From NCBI RefSeq assembly GCF_030816965.1, contig NZ_JAUSYQ010000002.1, positions 6,004,001 through 6,068,000 of the forward strand: a stretch of DNA of 64,000 bases, in the 5' to 3' direction. Positions 30,709 to 38,827 of the stretch are shown here, in pieces (positions within the stretch are counted from its first letter, which is position 1; each line of letters opens with the position of its first letter). A program made the translations under genes and the position numbers. The notes beneath the pieces are model-generated. The model had not been told where the DNA came from. It made no database searches and was given only the letters and a program-made list of their open reading frames with translations. This stretch comes from Streptomyces canus. GTDB taxonomy: Bacteria > Actinomycetota > Actinomycetes > Streptomycetales > Streptomycetaceae.

Positions 30709-31476
30709 TCAGGTACCGAGCGAGGACAGGACGTCGCGCCGCAGCGCCAGGCGCGCCTGGTCGTCATGCGCCGTGCGGTCACGTGGGCGGGGGACGTCGC
30801 GTACGGCGATCAGACGGCCGGAGCCGATGAGTGCGACCCGGTCGCCCAGGAAGAGGGCCTCGTCCACGTCGTGGGTGACGAAGACGACGGTGGCCCCGGT
30901 GCCCCGCAGCACCTCGACGAGGAGGTCCTGCATTCCGGCGCGGGTCTGGGCGTCCAGGGCGCCGAAGGGTTCGTCCATGAGGACGGCGCGCGGCGTTCCC
31001 GCGAGGGCGCGGGCCAGCTGGGCGCGCTGGCGCTGTCCGCCGGAGACGCGGTGCGGCAACTGCCTGGCGTGGTCAGCGAGTCCGACGCGCTCCAGCCACC
31101 CCTCCGCCTGCCTCCTGCGCTCCGCACGCGGCAACCCCTTGATGGCGAGCGGCAGTTCGACGTTCGCGCGCAGGGTGCGCCAGGGCAGGAGGGCGTCCTC
31201 CTGGAAGATCAGGGCGCGGTCGGCGGCGGGGCCCGTCAGCGGGCGCCCGTCCTGGCTGACCTCTCCGGCGAGCGGCGACAACAGTCCGGCCAGCGTGCGC
31301 AACAGCGTCGACTTGCCGCAGCCGGAGGGCCCGACGAGGGTCAGGATCTCGCCCGGAGCCACCACGAGGTCCACTCCGTCGAGCACGGGCACGTCGGGCC
31401 GCCCGAGGGCGGCGCCGCGCAACGCCAGTGCCGCGCCGGTGCGGGCGGGTGAACGGAGGTCAGACGAGCTGGTCAT
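30709..31476 (-). CDS. ABC transporter ATP-binding protein (SsuB/TauB/NrtD type)
   Basis: 255 residues. Walker A LVGPSGCGKSTLL, Q-loop FQEDALLPWRTL, signature RVSGGQRQRAQLARAL, Walker B AVLMDEPFGALD and H-loop VFVTHDVDEAL are all intact. LLPWRT is typical of sulfonate/nitrate/taurine importers. ATG 31476 overlaps the permease end by 17 bp; a longer start at 31527 gives a Pro/Arg-rich N-terminus of no family likeness. It powers the adjacent permease; no other ATPase is in the operon. Confidence 0.93.
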   Translation of the reverse strand: MTSSSDLRSPARTGAALALRGAALGRPDVPVLDGVDLVVAPGEILTLVGPSGCGKSTLLRTLAGLLSPLAGEVSQDGRPLTGPAADRALIFQEDALLPWRTLRANVELPLAIKGLPRAERRRQAEGWLERVGLADHARQLPHRVSGGQRQRAQLARALAGTPRAVLMDEPFGALDAQTRAGMQDLLVEVLRGTGATVVFVTHDVDEALFLGDRVALIGSGRLIAVRDVPRPRDRTAHDDQARLALRRDVLSSLGT

Positions 31477-32368
31477 GGGGCACGCCCTCCTGAGTCGTGG
31501 GGCTCGCGGGCACGGCGGCCGCGGCACGGTCCACCCGTCGCGGAGTCCGGCCGGCGGCGACGTACGACGTCCTCGGCAGCCATCGCGTCAGGCGGCGCCC
31601 CAGGAGTTCCACGGCCGTGGAGGTGAGCCAGCCGAGGACGCCGATGGTGACCATGCCGACGAAGACGCCCGCGTAGTTGACGACGGTGTAGTCCTGCCAG
31701 GTGCGGTAGCCGACGCCGTACTGGCCGGAGATCATCTCGGCGGAGATCACACAGATCCACGACACACCGATGCCGACGGACAGACCGCCGAAGATGCCCG
31801 GCAGAGCGCCCGGCAGGACGACCGAGGCGAGGATCCGCCACCGGCCGCCGCCCATGGTCAGCACCGCCTCCTCCCACAGGGGGGTCAGCGCGCGGACCGC
31901 GTGGCGGGTGGAGACCAGGACGGGGAAGAAGGCGGCCATGAAGGTGATGAAGACGATGCCCTGTTCGTTGGAGGGGAACAGCAGGATCGCGACGGGGACC
32001 AGGGCGATCGCCGGGATCGGGCGGACGACCTCCAGGACCGGGCCGAGCAGGTCCTCGGCGAGGCGGGAGCGCGCCACGAGCACGCCCGCCGCCACACCGA
32101 GCACCGCGGCCAGCAGGAAACCGGTGAGGATGCGGGTGAGGCTGTCGGTGAGGTCCGTCCAGTAGTCCGAGCCGGACAACCGGGCGGCGAAGGTGCGGGC
32201 CACGTCGGCGACCGTGGGGAACTGCGAGAAGCGCAGCCACAGGTCGATGTCGAGACTGGTCAGCAGCTGCCACACGCCGAGGGCGACCGCGAGCGAGGCC
32301 GCCCGCAGCGCGTACCGGCCGAGCCGGGGCACCCCCCGGCCCCGGCTCGCGCGCTCCTTCCCGCTCAC
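31460..32368 (-). CDS. ABC transporter permease (SsuC/TauC type)
   Basis: 302 residues, about six helices. The EAA loop is EEAVLTMGGGRWRILASVVLPGALPGIFGG, with the GxSxG/W pattern of the BPD_transp_1 sulfonate/nitrate group, and VLEVVRPIPAIALVPVAILLF precedes it, a classic SsuC stretch. The C-terminal 40 residues are soluble and overlap the ATPase start. The start codon overlaps the stop of the binding protein (4 bases). It forms the membrane channel of the importer. Confidence 0.93.
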   Translation of the reverse strand: MSGKERASRGRGVPRLGRYALRAASLAVALGVWQLLTSLDIDLWLRFSQFPTVADVARTFAARLSGSDYWTDLTDSLTRILTGFLLAAVLGVAAGVLVARSRLAEDLLGPVLEVVRPIPAIALVPVAILLFPSNEQGIVFITFMAAFFPVLVSTRHAVRALTPLWEEAVLTMGGGRWRILASVVLPGALPGIFGGLSVGIGVSWICVISAEMISGQYGVGYRTWQDYTVVNYAGVFVGMVTIGVLGWLTSTAVELLGRRLTRWLPRTSYVAAGRTPRRVDRAAAAVPASPTTQEGVPHDQLV

Positions 32369-33708
32369 GACGCCTGCTCCAGCGCCTCGGCGTACGTGAC
32401 GACACGGGCGCCGCCGTGCGCGGAGACGTAGGCCCGCGCGGTCTCCGGGGCGACGAAGGGCAGCAGCTGGTCGCCGTCGGTCACCCAGACCGCCTTGTCG
32501 GCGAACCAGAGGGTGCCGGTGGTGGCGTCGGGGACGTAGGCGGCGCGGATGTCGTCCTGGTGCGCGGAGACGTAGGCGAGGAGTTCGGCGGGCGTCTTGA
32601 AGCTCTGCGTCCTGGACGCGCCCTTGGGCCAGACCTCGCTCGCGGAAGCGGCCGGCTTCAGGGCTAGGCGATCCGCGTAGTCGGACCCGAGGGCCTTCTT
32701 GACGTACTGGTCGTCGACGAAGGAGTCCACGTCCACGTCACCGGTCAGCTTGGCCGCCTTCAGGACCGAGACGTCCTCCTTGAGGGCGGAGACCAGCTGG
32801 GGCTTGATCGCCGGGTCGAAGGTGGAGATGCCGTGGGCGCCGTTGTAGAGGTAGACGACCTCGGCGGGCAGGCCGGTGGACCTGGCGACCGACTCGGCGG
32901 CGCCGACCGGGTGGGCGTTGAGGTAGTCGGTGGCCTCGGCCTGGGCTTTCAGGAACGCCTCCAGGACCGTCGGCCGCTGCTTCGCGAAGTCCTCGCGGGC
33001 GGTGACGCCGTGGAAGGTGGGGAGGTCGAGCTCGGCACCGTCGTAGAGAGCCTTCGCCTTGCCCTGGTAGGCGAGCAGACCGGGCCAGGCGACGAACTGC
33101 GACAGGGCGTCCGTGCTGCCCGCCGACAGGGCCGAAGCACCCACCGCGGGCTGCTGGTTGAGCTTCTCGATGCCCTTGTCGGGGTCGATGCCGGCGCGCT
33201 GGAGGGCCCGTACGAGGGTGCCGTCGGCGGCGGAGCCGACGCTCGTGGAGACCTTCTTGCCCTTCAGGTCGCCGAGGGAAGCCAGTTCCGAGTTCGGAGA
33301 GGTGACGATCGTGTTGAGACCGCCGCGCAGGTTGTAGCCGGTGACCGAGACCAGGCGGGTGGGCTTGCCGAGCTGCTTGCCGCGGGCCGCGTTGATGAGG
33401 AGCGGGAAGTCGCCCATCGAGCCGATGTCGATCTTCCCGGCCGTCATCTGGGCGGTGATGGGGGCGCCGGTGGCGTAGTCCTGCCAGTCGACCTTGTAGG
33501 TGTGGCCGTCGTGGAGGGAGTTGAGCTGCTTCTCGAAGTAGCCGAGCGAGCGAAGCAGCGTTCCGGCCGTGACCGTGTTGATGGTCTTGGACTGGTAGCC
33601 GACGGTGACGGTGACCGTGGAGCCGTCGTCTCCGGCCGCCGCGTTGCCACCGCAGGCCGTCAGGGGCGCCAACAACAGGACCGTGGCGACAACCGCTGTG
33701 TGTTTCAT
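32365..33708 (-). CDS. Substrate-binding lipoprotein (SsuA/NMT1 type) with NosL-like C-terminal domain
   Basis: 447 residues. Lipobox LTACGG (Cys19) anchors it outside the membrane. Residues about 35-340 resemble the SsuA/TauA/NMT1 binding-protein fold: VTVGYQSKTINTVTAGTLLRSLGYFEK, GDFPLLINAARG, LKGKKVSTSVGSAADGTLVRAL, and GVTAREDFAKQRPTVLEAFLKA. After a spacer, residues about 371-447 (AAYVPDATTGTLWFADKAVW, then LLPFVAPETARAYVSAHGG and VVTYAEAL) match the pattern of NosL copper chaperones. This fusion is not something I know in sulfonate receptors. It is about 100 residues longer than SsuA. The solute is unknown; aliphatic sulfonates, nitrate-like anions or pyrimidine precursors are family options. 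Confidence 0.85.
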   Translation of the reverse strand: MKHTAVVATVLLLAPLTACGGNAAAGDDGSTVTVTVGYQSKTINTVTAGTLLRSLGYFEKQLNSLHDGHTYKVDWQDYATGAPITAQMTAGKIDIGSMGDFPLLINAARGKQLGKPTRLVSVTGYNLRGGLNTIVTSPNSELASLGDLKGKKVSTSVGSAADGTLVRALQRAGIDPDKGIEKLNQQPAVGASALSAGSTDALSQFVAWPGLLAYQGKAKALYDGAELDLPTFHGVTAREDFAKQRPTVLEAFLKAQAEATDYLNAHPVGAAESVARSTGLPAEVVYLYNGAHGISTFDPAIKPQLVSALKEDVSVLKAAKLTGDVDVDSFVDDQYVKKALGSDYADRLALKPAASASEVWPKGASRTQSFKTPAELLAYVSAHQDDIRAAYVPDATTGTLWFADKAVWVTDGDQLLPFVAPETARAYVSAHGGARVVTYAEALEQAS

Positions 33709-33724
33709 GGGATTTCTGGGCCTC

Positions 33725-33952
33725 TCACCGGAGCAGATAGGGCATGTTGACCGTGACGGCTCCGGTGGGACAGCGGGCCGCGCACGGGCCGCAGTACCAG
33801 CACTCGTCGACGTGCATGTAGGCCTTGCCGCTGCTGGTGTCGATGGCCAGGGAGTCCAGCGGGCACATGTCCACGCAGAGCGTGCAGCCGTCGATGCACT
33901 TCGACTCGTCGATGGTCACGGGCACATCGGCCCGCTGGGGCGCCAAGGGCAT
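33725..33952 (-). CDS. AprB-like two-cluster ferredoxin
   Basis: 75 residues with two [4Fe-4S] motifs: Cys19, 23, 26, 30 (CIDGCTLCVDMCP) and Cys51, 54, 57, 61 (CWYCGPCAARCP). The second motif with its lead-in KAYMHVDE and trailing TGAVTVN closely mirrors adenylylsulfate reductase beta subunits (KAYN..., CWECYSCVKMCPQGAIDV), but the C-terminal extension of AprB is absent. It should shuttle electrons to or from the AprA-like flavoprotein four genes downstream. It lies 16 bp before the binding protein and 31 bp after the regulator. Confidence 0.88.
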   Translation of the reverse strand: MPLAPQRADVPVTIDESKCIDGCTLCVDMCPLDSLAIDTSSGKAYMHVDECWYCGPCAARCPTGAVTVNMPYLLR

Positions 33953-33983
33953 GGCTGTCTCCAGGAAACGGCTCGGAAAGAGG

Positions 33984-34781
33984 TCAGAGGGAGCGGTGCA
34001 GCAGACCGCTCATCGTGATGCGGTCGCCGCGGAAGCGGATGAACTCCAGGTCGACGGGGCGGCCGTCGGCGAGGTGGGTGAGGCGTTCCAGCATCAGGAC
34101 GGCCGCGCCGCGCGGGGCTTCCAGTACGGCGGCGGAGTGGGCGTCCGCGTTCACCGCCTCCAGGGTGATCTCGGCATGGCCGAGGCCCTGGCCGGTGATC
34201 GTCTCCAGGAGGCGGAAGACGTCGGTGTTCTCCAGGTCGGCGCCGAGCAGGGCGGTGCCGAGGTCGAGGGGGATGTAGGTGAGGTCGAGGGAGAGGGGGA
34301 GGCCGTTCAGGCGGCGCAGACGTTCTATGTAGAGGACGTCGGTGCCGGGATCGACCTGGAGGCGCTGGGCCACCGGGTGCGGAGCGGGGGCGGGGCCCAT
34401 GGTGCGGACCTCGTTGGTGACCGTGCCGTGTTCGCGCAGGGTTTCCGCGAGGCCCATCAGACGGTCCAGGCCGTGGGGGTATTTCTGGCCGACGACCACG
34501 GTGCCGACGCCGGGGAGGCGTTCGACCAGGCCTTCCGCGCGAAGCAGGTCCAGGGCTTGGCGGACCGTGTTGCGGGAGGCGCCGTAGTCGGCGGCGAGGG
34601 TCGTCTCGTGGGGGAGGGTGCCGCTCTCGAAGCCGCCGGTCAGGAGCTGGTGGCGAAGGAGGTCGGCGAGCTGTCGCGCCTGGTCCGCACGCAGCCGGCG
34701 CCGGGCGCGGGCGGCGACGGTGGTCGCGCCCTGGCCGACGTGGTCCCGGATGCGGTCGGTGGATGGCATGGCTGGAACCAT
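33984..34781 (-). CDS. GntR family regulator with UTRA effector domain (HutC type)
   Basis: 265 residues from 34781, or 261 if ATG 34769 is used. The winged-helix DNA-binding part is at about 30-95 (LADLLRHQLLTGGF, TLAADYGASRNTVRQALDLLRAEGLVERLPGVGTVV), followed by a UTRA ligand-binding domain (LYIERLRRLNGLPLSLDLTYIPLDLG ... VDLEFIRFRGDRI). It is the first gene of the six-gene redox/transport operon and likely its own effector-responsive repressor. The ligand may be the transported compound. No clear palindromic operator was identified just upstream. Confidence 0.9.
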   Translation of the reverse strand: MVPAMPSTDRIRDHVGQGATTVAARARRRLRADQARQLADLLRHQLLTGGFESGTLPHETTLAADYGASRNTVRQALDLLRAEGLVERLPGVGTVVVGQKYPHGLDRLMGLAETLREHGTVTNEVRTMGPAPAPHPVAQRLQVDPGTDVLYIERLRRLNGLPLSLDLTYIPLDLGTALLGADLENTDVFRLLETITGQGLGHAEITLEAVNADAHSAAVLEAPRGAAVLMLERLTHLADGRPVDLEFIRFRGDRITMSGLLHRSL

Positions 34782-34890
34782 ACCGAGCCGGTAGGAAAAG
34801 CAGTGTTGCCGGATTGTTGCGCCACCTGACGGCGTGACGGATTGGTGGCTGACCTGCGGTTTCCATCGCTGTGGGGGTCAGATGTGCCAC

Positions 34891-34965
34891 CTGACCGCTC
34901 TACACCCGACTCCTCTGCACCTGACCCCTCTGCACCTGACCCCTCTGCACTTGACCCCTCTACAC
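34891..34965 (+). repeat. Five tandem 15-bp repeats overlapping the M56 stop codon
   Basis: Units at 34891, 34906, 34921, 34936 and 34951; the third and fourth are identical (CTGACCCCTCTGCAC), the others differ at one to three bases. The array lies in the GntR upstream region (34782-34959) and runs through the M56 peptidase stop codon at 34960-34962. The 15-bp period keeps any reading frame in phase, so copy-number change would be tolerated. Confidence 0.85.
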
Positions 34966-35901
34966 CAGCGCCGACAGCCCCGGCCCGAAAACGATCAGAA
35001 GTGGCAGCAACGGCACCAGCGCCGCCGTCGCGGACGTGAGCGCCCGCTGCCGGCGCAGCAACCGCGGCGGCGGCTCCAGCAACCGGTCCACCCGCTCACC
35101 CAGCAACCGATGACTGGAGGCGCACGACAGCACCCCCCGATGCTGGTTCAACTCGATCAGTGCCAACGCCGTCGTCAAGTGACCGCACCGCCGCGACGCC
35201 GTGTCGTCCGCCGCCAGTTCCACCAAGCGGTGCGTCTGGTCGCAGAAGTGGGCGAAGAGCGGCACCCGGGGAAATCCCGTGGCCAGCGCGGTCGACAGGT
35301 GGAGCAGCCAGTCGTGGCGGGCCCGCGCATGCCCGCGCTCGTGGGTGAGGACGGCGTCCAGCTGGTGATCGGTCAGCCGGTGCAGCGCACCGGTCGTCAC
35401 GATCAGCTGCGGTGGATTCCCCGGCATCCACCAGGCGTCCGGATACTCGTCCTCCAGCACCAGCAGCGGACCGCGTGCGACAGCACCCAGCCCGGCCGGC
35501 AGATCCGGCGCCCGCTCCCGCAGATGCTCACGGGCGAGCCCCTGGCGCCGACGGGCCTCGACCAGTTCACGGGCCAGCATCGCCGTGGTCCACGCGGCCC
35601 CGCCCGCCAGCAGCAGGGTCAGGGCGACCGCCCAGACCGGCGCCGCCGAGAGGTCGTACGCCGCGGTCACGGCCGGCGGCGCCGGCGCGAACACATGGTC
35701 GCGGACCGTGTGGAAGACCGCCGCCGCCCCCAGCACCAGCGCCGTCAGACAGCACAGCAGCACCGTGGCGACCAGGCACTGCCACACCCACAGCCCGACC
35801 ACCGGTTCCCGTTCGGGCCACGCGGACCGGGTGAGCGCACGCGGCACCGGCACGGCGGCCGCTACGGCGACGGTGCTCAGCAGGAGCAGGCAGAGAGTCA
35901 T
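34960..35901 (-). CDS. M56 family (BlaR1/HtpX-like) membrane metallopeptidase
   Basis: 313 residues. Helices near the N-terminus (3-25, 40-65, 88-108), then the zinc site HERGH in VLTHERGHARARHDWLLHL with a downstream Glu in VELAADDTASRR, then a final C-terminal helix. It belongs to the M56 group that usually pairs with a BlaI/MecI-type repressor gene just upstream; here no such gene is present in the 154 bp to the fumarylacetoacetase stop or beyond, so the partner is missing or elsewhere. There is no sensor penicillin-binding domain. The last codons lie in a tandem-repeat array. Confidence 0.88.
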   Translation of the reverse strand: MTLCLLLLSTVAVAAAVPVPRALTRSAWPEREPVVGLWVWQCLVATVLLCCLTALVLGAAAVFHTVRDHVFAPAPPAVTAAYDLSAAPVWAVALTLLLAGGAAWTTAMLARELVEARRRQGLAREHLRERAPDLPAGLGAVARGPLLVLEDEYPDAWWMPGNPPQLIVTTGALHRLTDHQLDAVLTHERGHARARHDWLLHLSTALATGFPRVPLFAHFCDQTHRLVELAADDTASRRCGHLTTALALIELNQHRGVLSCASSHRLLGERVDRLLEPPPRLLRRQRALTSATAALVPLLPLLIVFGPGLSALV

Positions 35902-36055
35902 GCCACGGGCTCCGCTTCCTGATCGGAGACAGGGAAGGTGGGGCAGGGTGGTGAGGTGCTGCGGGGCGGTCGGTACGTCGTCCCACGTATGCCGCCCGCC
36001 GCCAGTATGCCGTGAGCGGACGCCCTGCGGCAGGACTCGAGCAGCACCGGACGCC

Positions 36056-37291
36056 TCACACCTCCCCCGGCACCACCCGCCCCGCCACTTCCCCCAGGCC
36101 CACCCGGACCCCGCCCGGGCCGGGAGCCCACGCCGACAGCGTCACCACGTCCCCGTCCTCCAGGAACGTCCGCTTCCCGTCGGGGAGTTCGAGCGCGTCC
36201 CGTCCGTTCCAGGTCAGCTCCAGCAGCGAACCCCGCTCACCCGCCGAGGGCCCGCTCACCGTTCCCGAGCCGTACAGGTCACCCGTCCTGAGCGAGGCCC
36301 CGTTCACCGTCATGTGAGCCAACTGCTGCGCCGCCGTCCAGTACATGGTGGAGAACGGCGGCTCCGACACCACGTGGCCGTTGACCGCGACGGAGATCCG
36401 CAGGTCGTAGCCGCCCGGTTCCACGTCGGACGCGGTGTCGTCCAGATACGGCAGCAGCTCGTGGGTCCGCTCCGGCGGCGCCACCCGCGCCTCCTCCAGC
36501 GCGTCCAGCGGGGTGATCCACGCCGACACCGACGTGGCGAAGGACTTGCCGAGGAACGGGCCGAGCGGGACGTACTCCCAGGCCTGGATGTCCCGCGCGG
36601 ACCAGTCGTTGAGCAGACACAGCCCGAAGACGTGCTCCCGGAAGTCGCCGAGCCCGACCGGCCGGCCCAGCTCCGAGGGCGTCCCGACCACGAAGCCGAC
36701 CTCCGCCTCGATGTCGAGCCGCACGGACGGCCCGAAGACGGGAGAGGCGTCGGAAGGGGCCTTCCGCTGCCCCGACGGCCGTACGACATCCGTCCCCGAC
36801 ACCACCACCGTGCCCGCGCGGCCGTGGTACCCGATCGGCAGGTGCTTCCAGTTGGGGGTCAGGGAGTCGGCGGCGTCGGGCCGGAAGATCTGGCCGACGT
36901 TTCGCGCGTGGTTCTCGGAGGCGTAGAAGTCGACGTAGTCCGCGACCTCGAAGGGGAGATGGAGGTCGACCGACGACAGCGGGTGGAAGAACCCCGCGAC
37001 GGCCTCCTGGTGCGCCGGCACGGTCACCCAAGCGGTGAGCGCGCGTCGCACGTCCGACCAGGCCGTGCGGCCGGCGGCGAGGAGCGGGCCAAGGGAGGGC
37101 CGGGCGAGCAGGGAGACGTACGGGGAACCGAGGGCGGCGGCCGCCGCGCCGGCGTCGAGGACATGGTCGCCGAGGCGGACGCCGACGGTCCGGTCGGACG
37201 AACCCGGAGGCGAGAACACTCCGTACGGAAGGTTGTGCGGGCCGAAGGGGTCGCCCTCGGGCACGTCGAAGGGGACATCGAAGGGGGGCAT
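36056..37291 (-). CDS. fahA: Fumarylacetoacetase
   Basis: 411 residues from ATG 37291. N-terminal FAA domain (FGPHNLPYGVFSPP), then the hydrolase fold: YVDFYASENHARNVG with metal-site Asp, FGPSVRLDIEAEVGFVVG with paired Glu ligands, and LLNDWSARDIQAWEYVPLGPFLGKSFATSVSAWI with the Asp ligand and catalytic-site residues. It cleaves fumarylacetoacetate to fumarate and acetoacetate, the last step of tyrosine/homogentisate degradation. The other pathway genes (hmgA, maiA, hpd) are not in the window. An upstream start at 37381 adds a Cys/His/Arg-rich leader of no likeness to the family and is rejected. Confidence 0.95.
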   Translation of the reverse strand: MPPFDVPFDVPEGDPFGPHNLPYGVFSPPGSSDRTVGVRLGDHVLDAGAAAAALGSPYVSLLARPSLGPLLAAGRTAWSDVRRALTAWVTVPAHQEAVAGFFHPLSSVDLHLPFEVADYVDFYASENHARNVGQIFRPDAADSLTPNWKHLPIGYHGRAGTVVVSGTDVVRPSGQRKAPSDASPVFGPSVRLDIEAEVGFVVGTPSELGRPVGLGDFREHVFGLCLLNDWSARDIQAWEYVPLGPFLGKSFATSVSAWITPLDALEEARVAPPERTHELLPYLDDTASDVEPGGYDLRISVAVNGHVVSEPPFSTMYWTAAQQLAHMTVNGASLRTGDLYGSGTVSGPSAGERGSLLELTWNGRDALELPDGKRTFLEDGDVVTLSAWAPGPGGVRVGLGEVAGRVVPGEV

Positions 37292-37517
37292 GGGGTGCTG
37301 CCTCACTCTCGCGCATGCCGTGCGGTGCAGGTGGTCGCGGCACACGTTACGGCCGAGTCGCCTGTCGCGGCAGTGCCTCAAGGGACAGCGATACGACTAA
37401 AGAGTTCGCAATGTCCTGTTACGGGACAGTCGGAGGTTTCCATTCCGGCTTAGCGTCCTTTGCGAGTACGGACGGGATGGGTGGGGTCGCGTCCGTGGGG
37501 GGACACGTGGGGGGACC

Positions 37518-38777
37518 GTGGCCAGGAGCGCGAGCAGTGTGCCATTCGAGGCCGATCGTGACGTACCGGCCCTGATCGTCAAGTTCGGCGACTACCCGCT
37601 GCACCACGGCGGAGTCGGCGCGATCCGCAGTCTGGGCCGCCTCGGCGTGCCCATATACGCCATCACGGAGGACCGCTACACGCCCGCCGCCGCCTCCCGG
37701 TACCTCACCCGCGCGTTCGTCTGGCCGACGACCGGCACCGAGGACCCGGGCCGGCTGATCGAGGGACTGATCCGGATCGGGCGCCGCATCGGCCGCCCCG
37801 CCGTCCTCGTACCCACCGACGAGGAGGCGGCGGTCCTGATCGCCGAGCACCAGAGCGACCTCTTCGGCCGCTTCCTCTTCCCGCGCGTGCAGTCCGGCCT
37901 GCCTCGCCGGCTGGCCAGCAAACAGGGCCTGCACGAACTGTGCGTGGAACACGGGATCGCGAGCCCGGAGGCCGCCTTCCCGCAGTCGTACGACGACATC
38001 GTCGACTTCGCCGAGAAGGCCCGTTTCCCGGTGGTGGCCAAGAACCGCGAGGCGTTCGTACGGCGCCGGCGGCCCGCGGTGGGCGGCACCACACGCATCG
38101 CCACCCGTGAAGGGCTGCTCGCCCTCGCCCGTGACTGGGGCGAGCGGCCCGGCGTGATCCTCCAGGAGTACCTGCCGCGAGAGGAGGCCGAGGACTGGAT
38201 CGTGCACGCCTACTTCGACCGCGACTCCACACCGCTGGCCCTGTTCACCGGCGTCAAGGTGCGCTCCTGGCCGCCGCACGCGGGCATGACGGCCAGTGCG
38301 TACGTCGTCGACAACCCGGAACTCGCGGATCTCACCGCACGTTTCATCAAACAGATCGGCTACACCGGCATCATCGACCTCGACCTGCGCTTCGACCGGC
38401 GCGACGGTCAGTACAAACTGCTGGACTTCAATCCACGCATGGGCGCCCAGTTCCGGCTCTTCGAGAGCGAGTCGGCGGTGGACGTCGTCCGCGCCATGCA
38501 CCTGGATCTGACCGGGCGTGCCGTTCCGGAGGGGGAACAGCGGGCCGGTCACCACTATGTCGTGGAGAACATCGACCTGCCCGCCCTGCTGGCCTACCGC
38601 CGCAGCGGCTACACGACTCCGCACGCGCCGAAGCGGCCCAGCGGGACCGAGCTGGCCTGGTTCGCGGGTGACGACCCGCTGCCGTTCCTCACGATGCTCG
38701 GGCGCTTCGTGCGGCCGGGCGCCAGGCATCTCCACCAGATGTGGCGGGCCAGCCGCCGCGGCAGCGCGACCAGCTGA
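37518..38777 (+). CDS. ATP-grasp ligase (carboxylate-amine ligase type)
   Basis: 419 residues from a GTG. N-terminal Rossmann-like part (ALIVKFGDYPLHHGGVGAIRSLGRLGVPIYAITED), a GRPAVLVPTDEEAAVLIAEH segment, then ATP-grasp elements: FPVVAKNRE (ATP Lys), VILQEYLPREEAEDWIVH, and LLDFNPRMGAQFRLFE with the Mg-binding Asp/Asn. This is the layout of D-aspartate ligase-like and carbamoyl-phosphate-like ATP-grasp enzymes that join a carboxylate to an amine through an acyl phosphate. Substrates unknown. The FAD oxidoreductase follows after 50 bp, probably in one operon. It diverges from fahA across 226 bp. Confidence 0.85.
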   Translation: MARSASSVPFEADRDVPALIVKFGDYPLHHGGVGAIRSLGRLGVPIYAITEDRYTPAAASRYLTRAFVWPTTGTEDPGRLIEGLIRIGRRIGRPAVLVPTDEEAAVLIAEHQSDLFGRFLFPRVQSGLPRRLASKQGLHELCVEHGIASPEAAFPQSYDDIVDFAEKARFPVVAKNREAFVRRRRPAVGGTTRIATREGLLALARDWGERPGVILQEYLPREEAEDWIVHAYFDRDSTPLALFTGVKVRSWPPHAGMTASAYVVDNPELADLTARFIKQIGYTGIIDLDLRFDRRDGQYKLLDFNPRMGAQFRLFESESAVDVVRAMHLDLTGRAVPEGEQRAGHHYVVENIDLPALLAYRRSGYTTPHAPKRPSGTELAWFAGDDPLPFLTMLGRFVRPGARHLHQMWRASRRGSATS

Positions 38778-38827
38778 ACAGGGCAACCACCACGAAGTGA
38801 CGAAGTGACGTCCTGGGGAGGGACTTC

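Noticed and set aside
28934..32431. An 1165-codon open frame on the plus strand opposite the redox operon
   Set aside because: Its composition (Arg/Gly/Asp/Val blocks) is what high-GC antisense frames give; the minus strand encodes six recognisable proteins there.
27893..33952. True dissimilatory APS reductase
   Set aside because: No sulfate adenylyltransferase, Qmo or Dsr genes nearby; the ferredoxin lacks the AprB tail and the flavoprotein carries HEAT repeats.
27893..34781. Genomic island boundaries around the redox operon
   Set aside because: No integrase, tRNA, direct-repeat att site or composition shift was seen at the edges.
34891..34965. CRISPR array
   Set aside because: The units are contiguous 15-mers without spacers, and no cas gene is present.
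35898..36131. Small frame upstream of the M56 gene that could be the missing BlaI repressor
   Set aside because: It is Gly/Arg/Pro rich with no helix-turn-helix and overlaps the fumarylacetoacetase end.
37292..37381. Longer N-terminus of fumarylacetoacetase
   Set aside because: The added 30 residues are Cys/His/Arg rich and unlike the family; ATG 37291 gives normal length.
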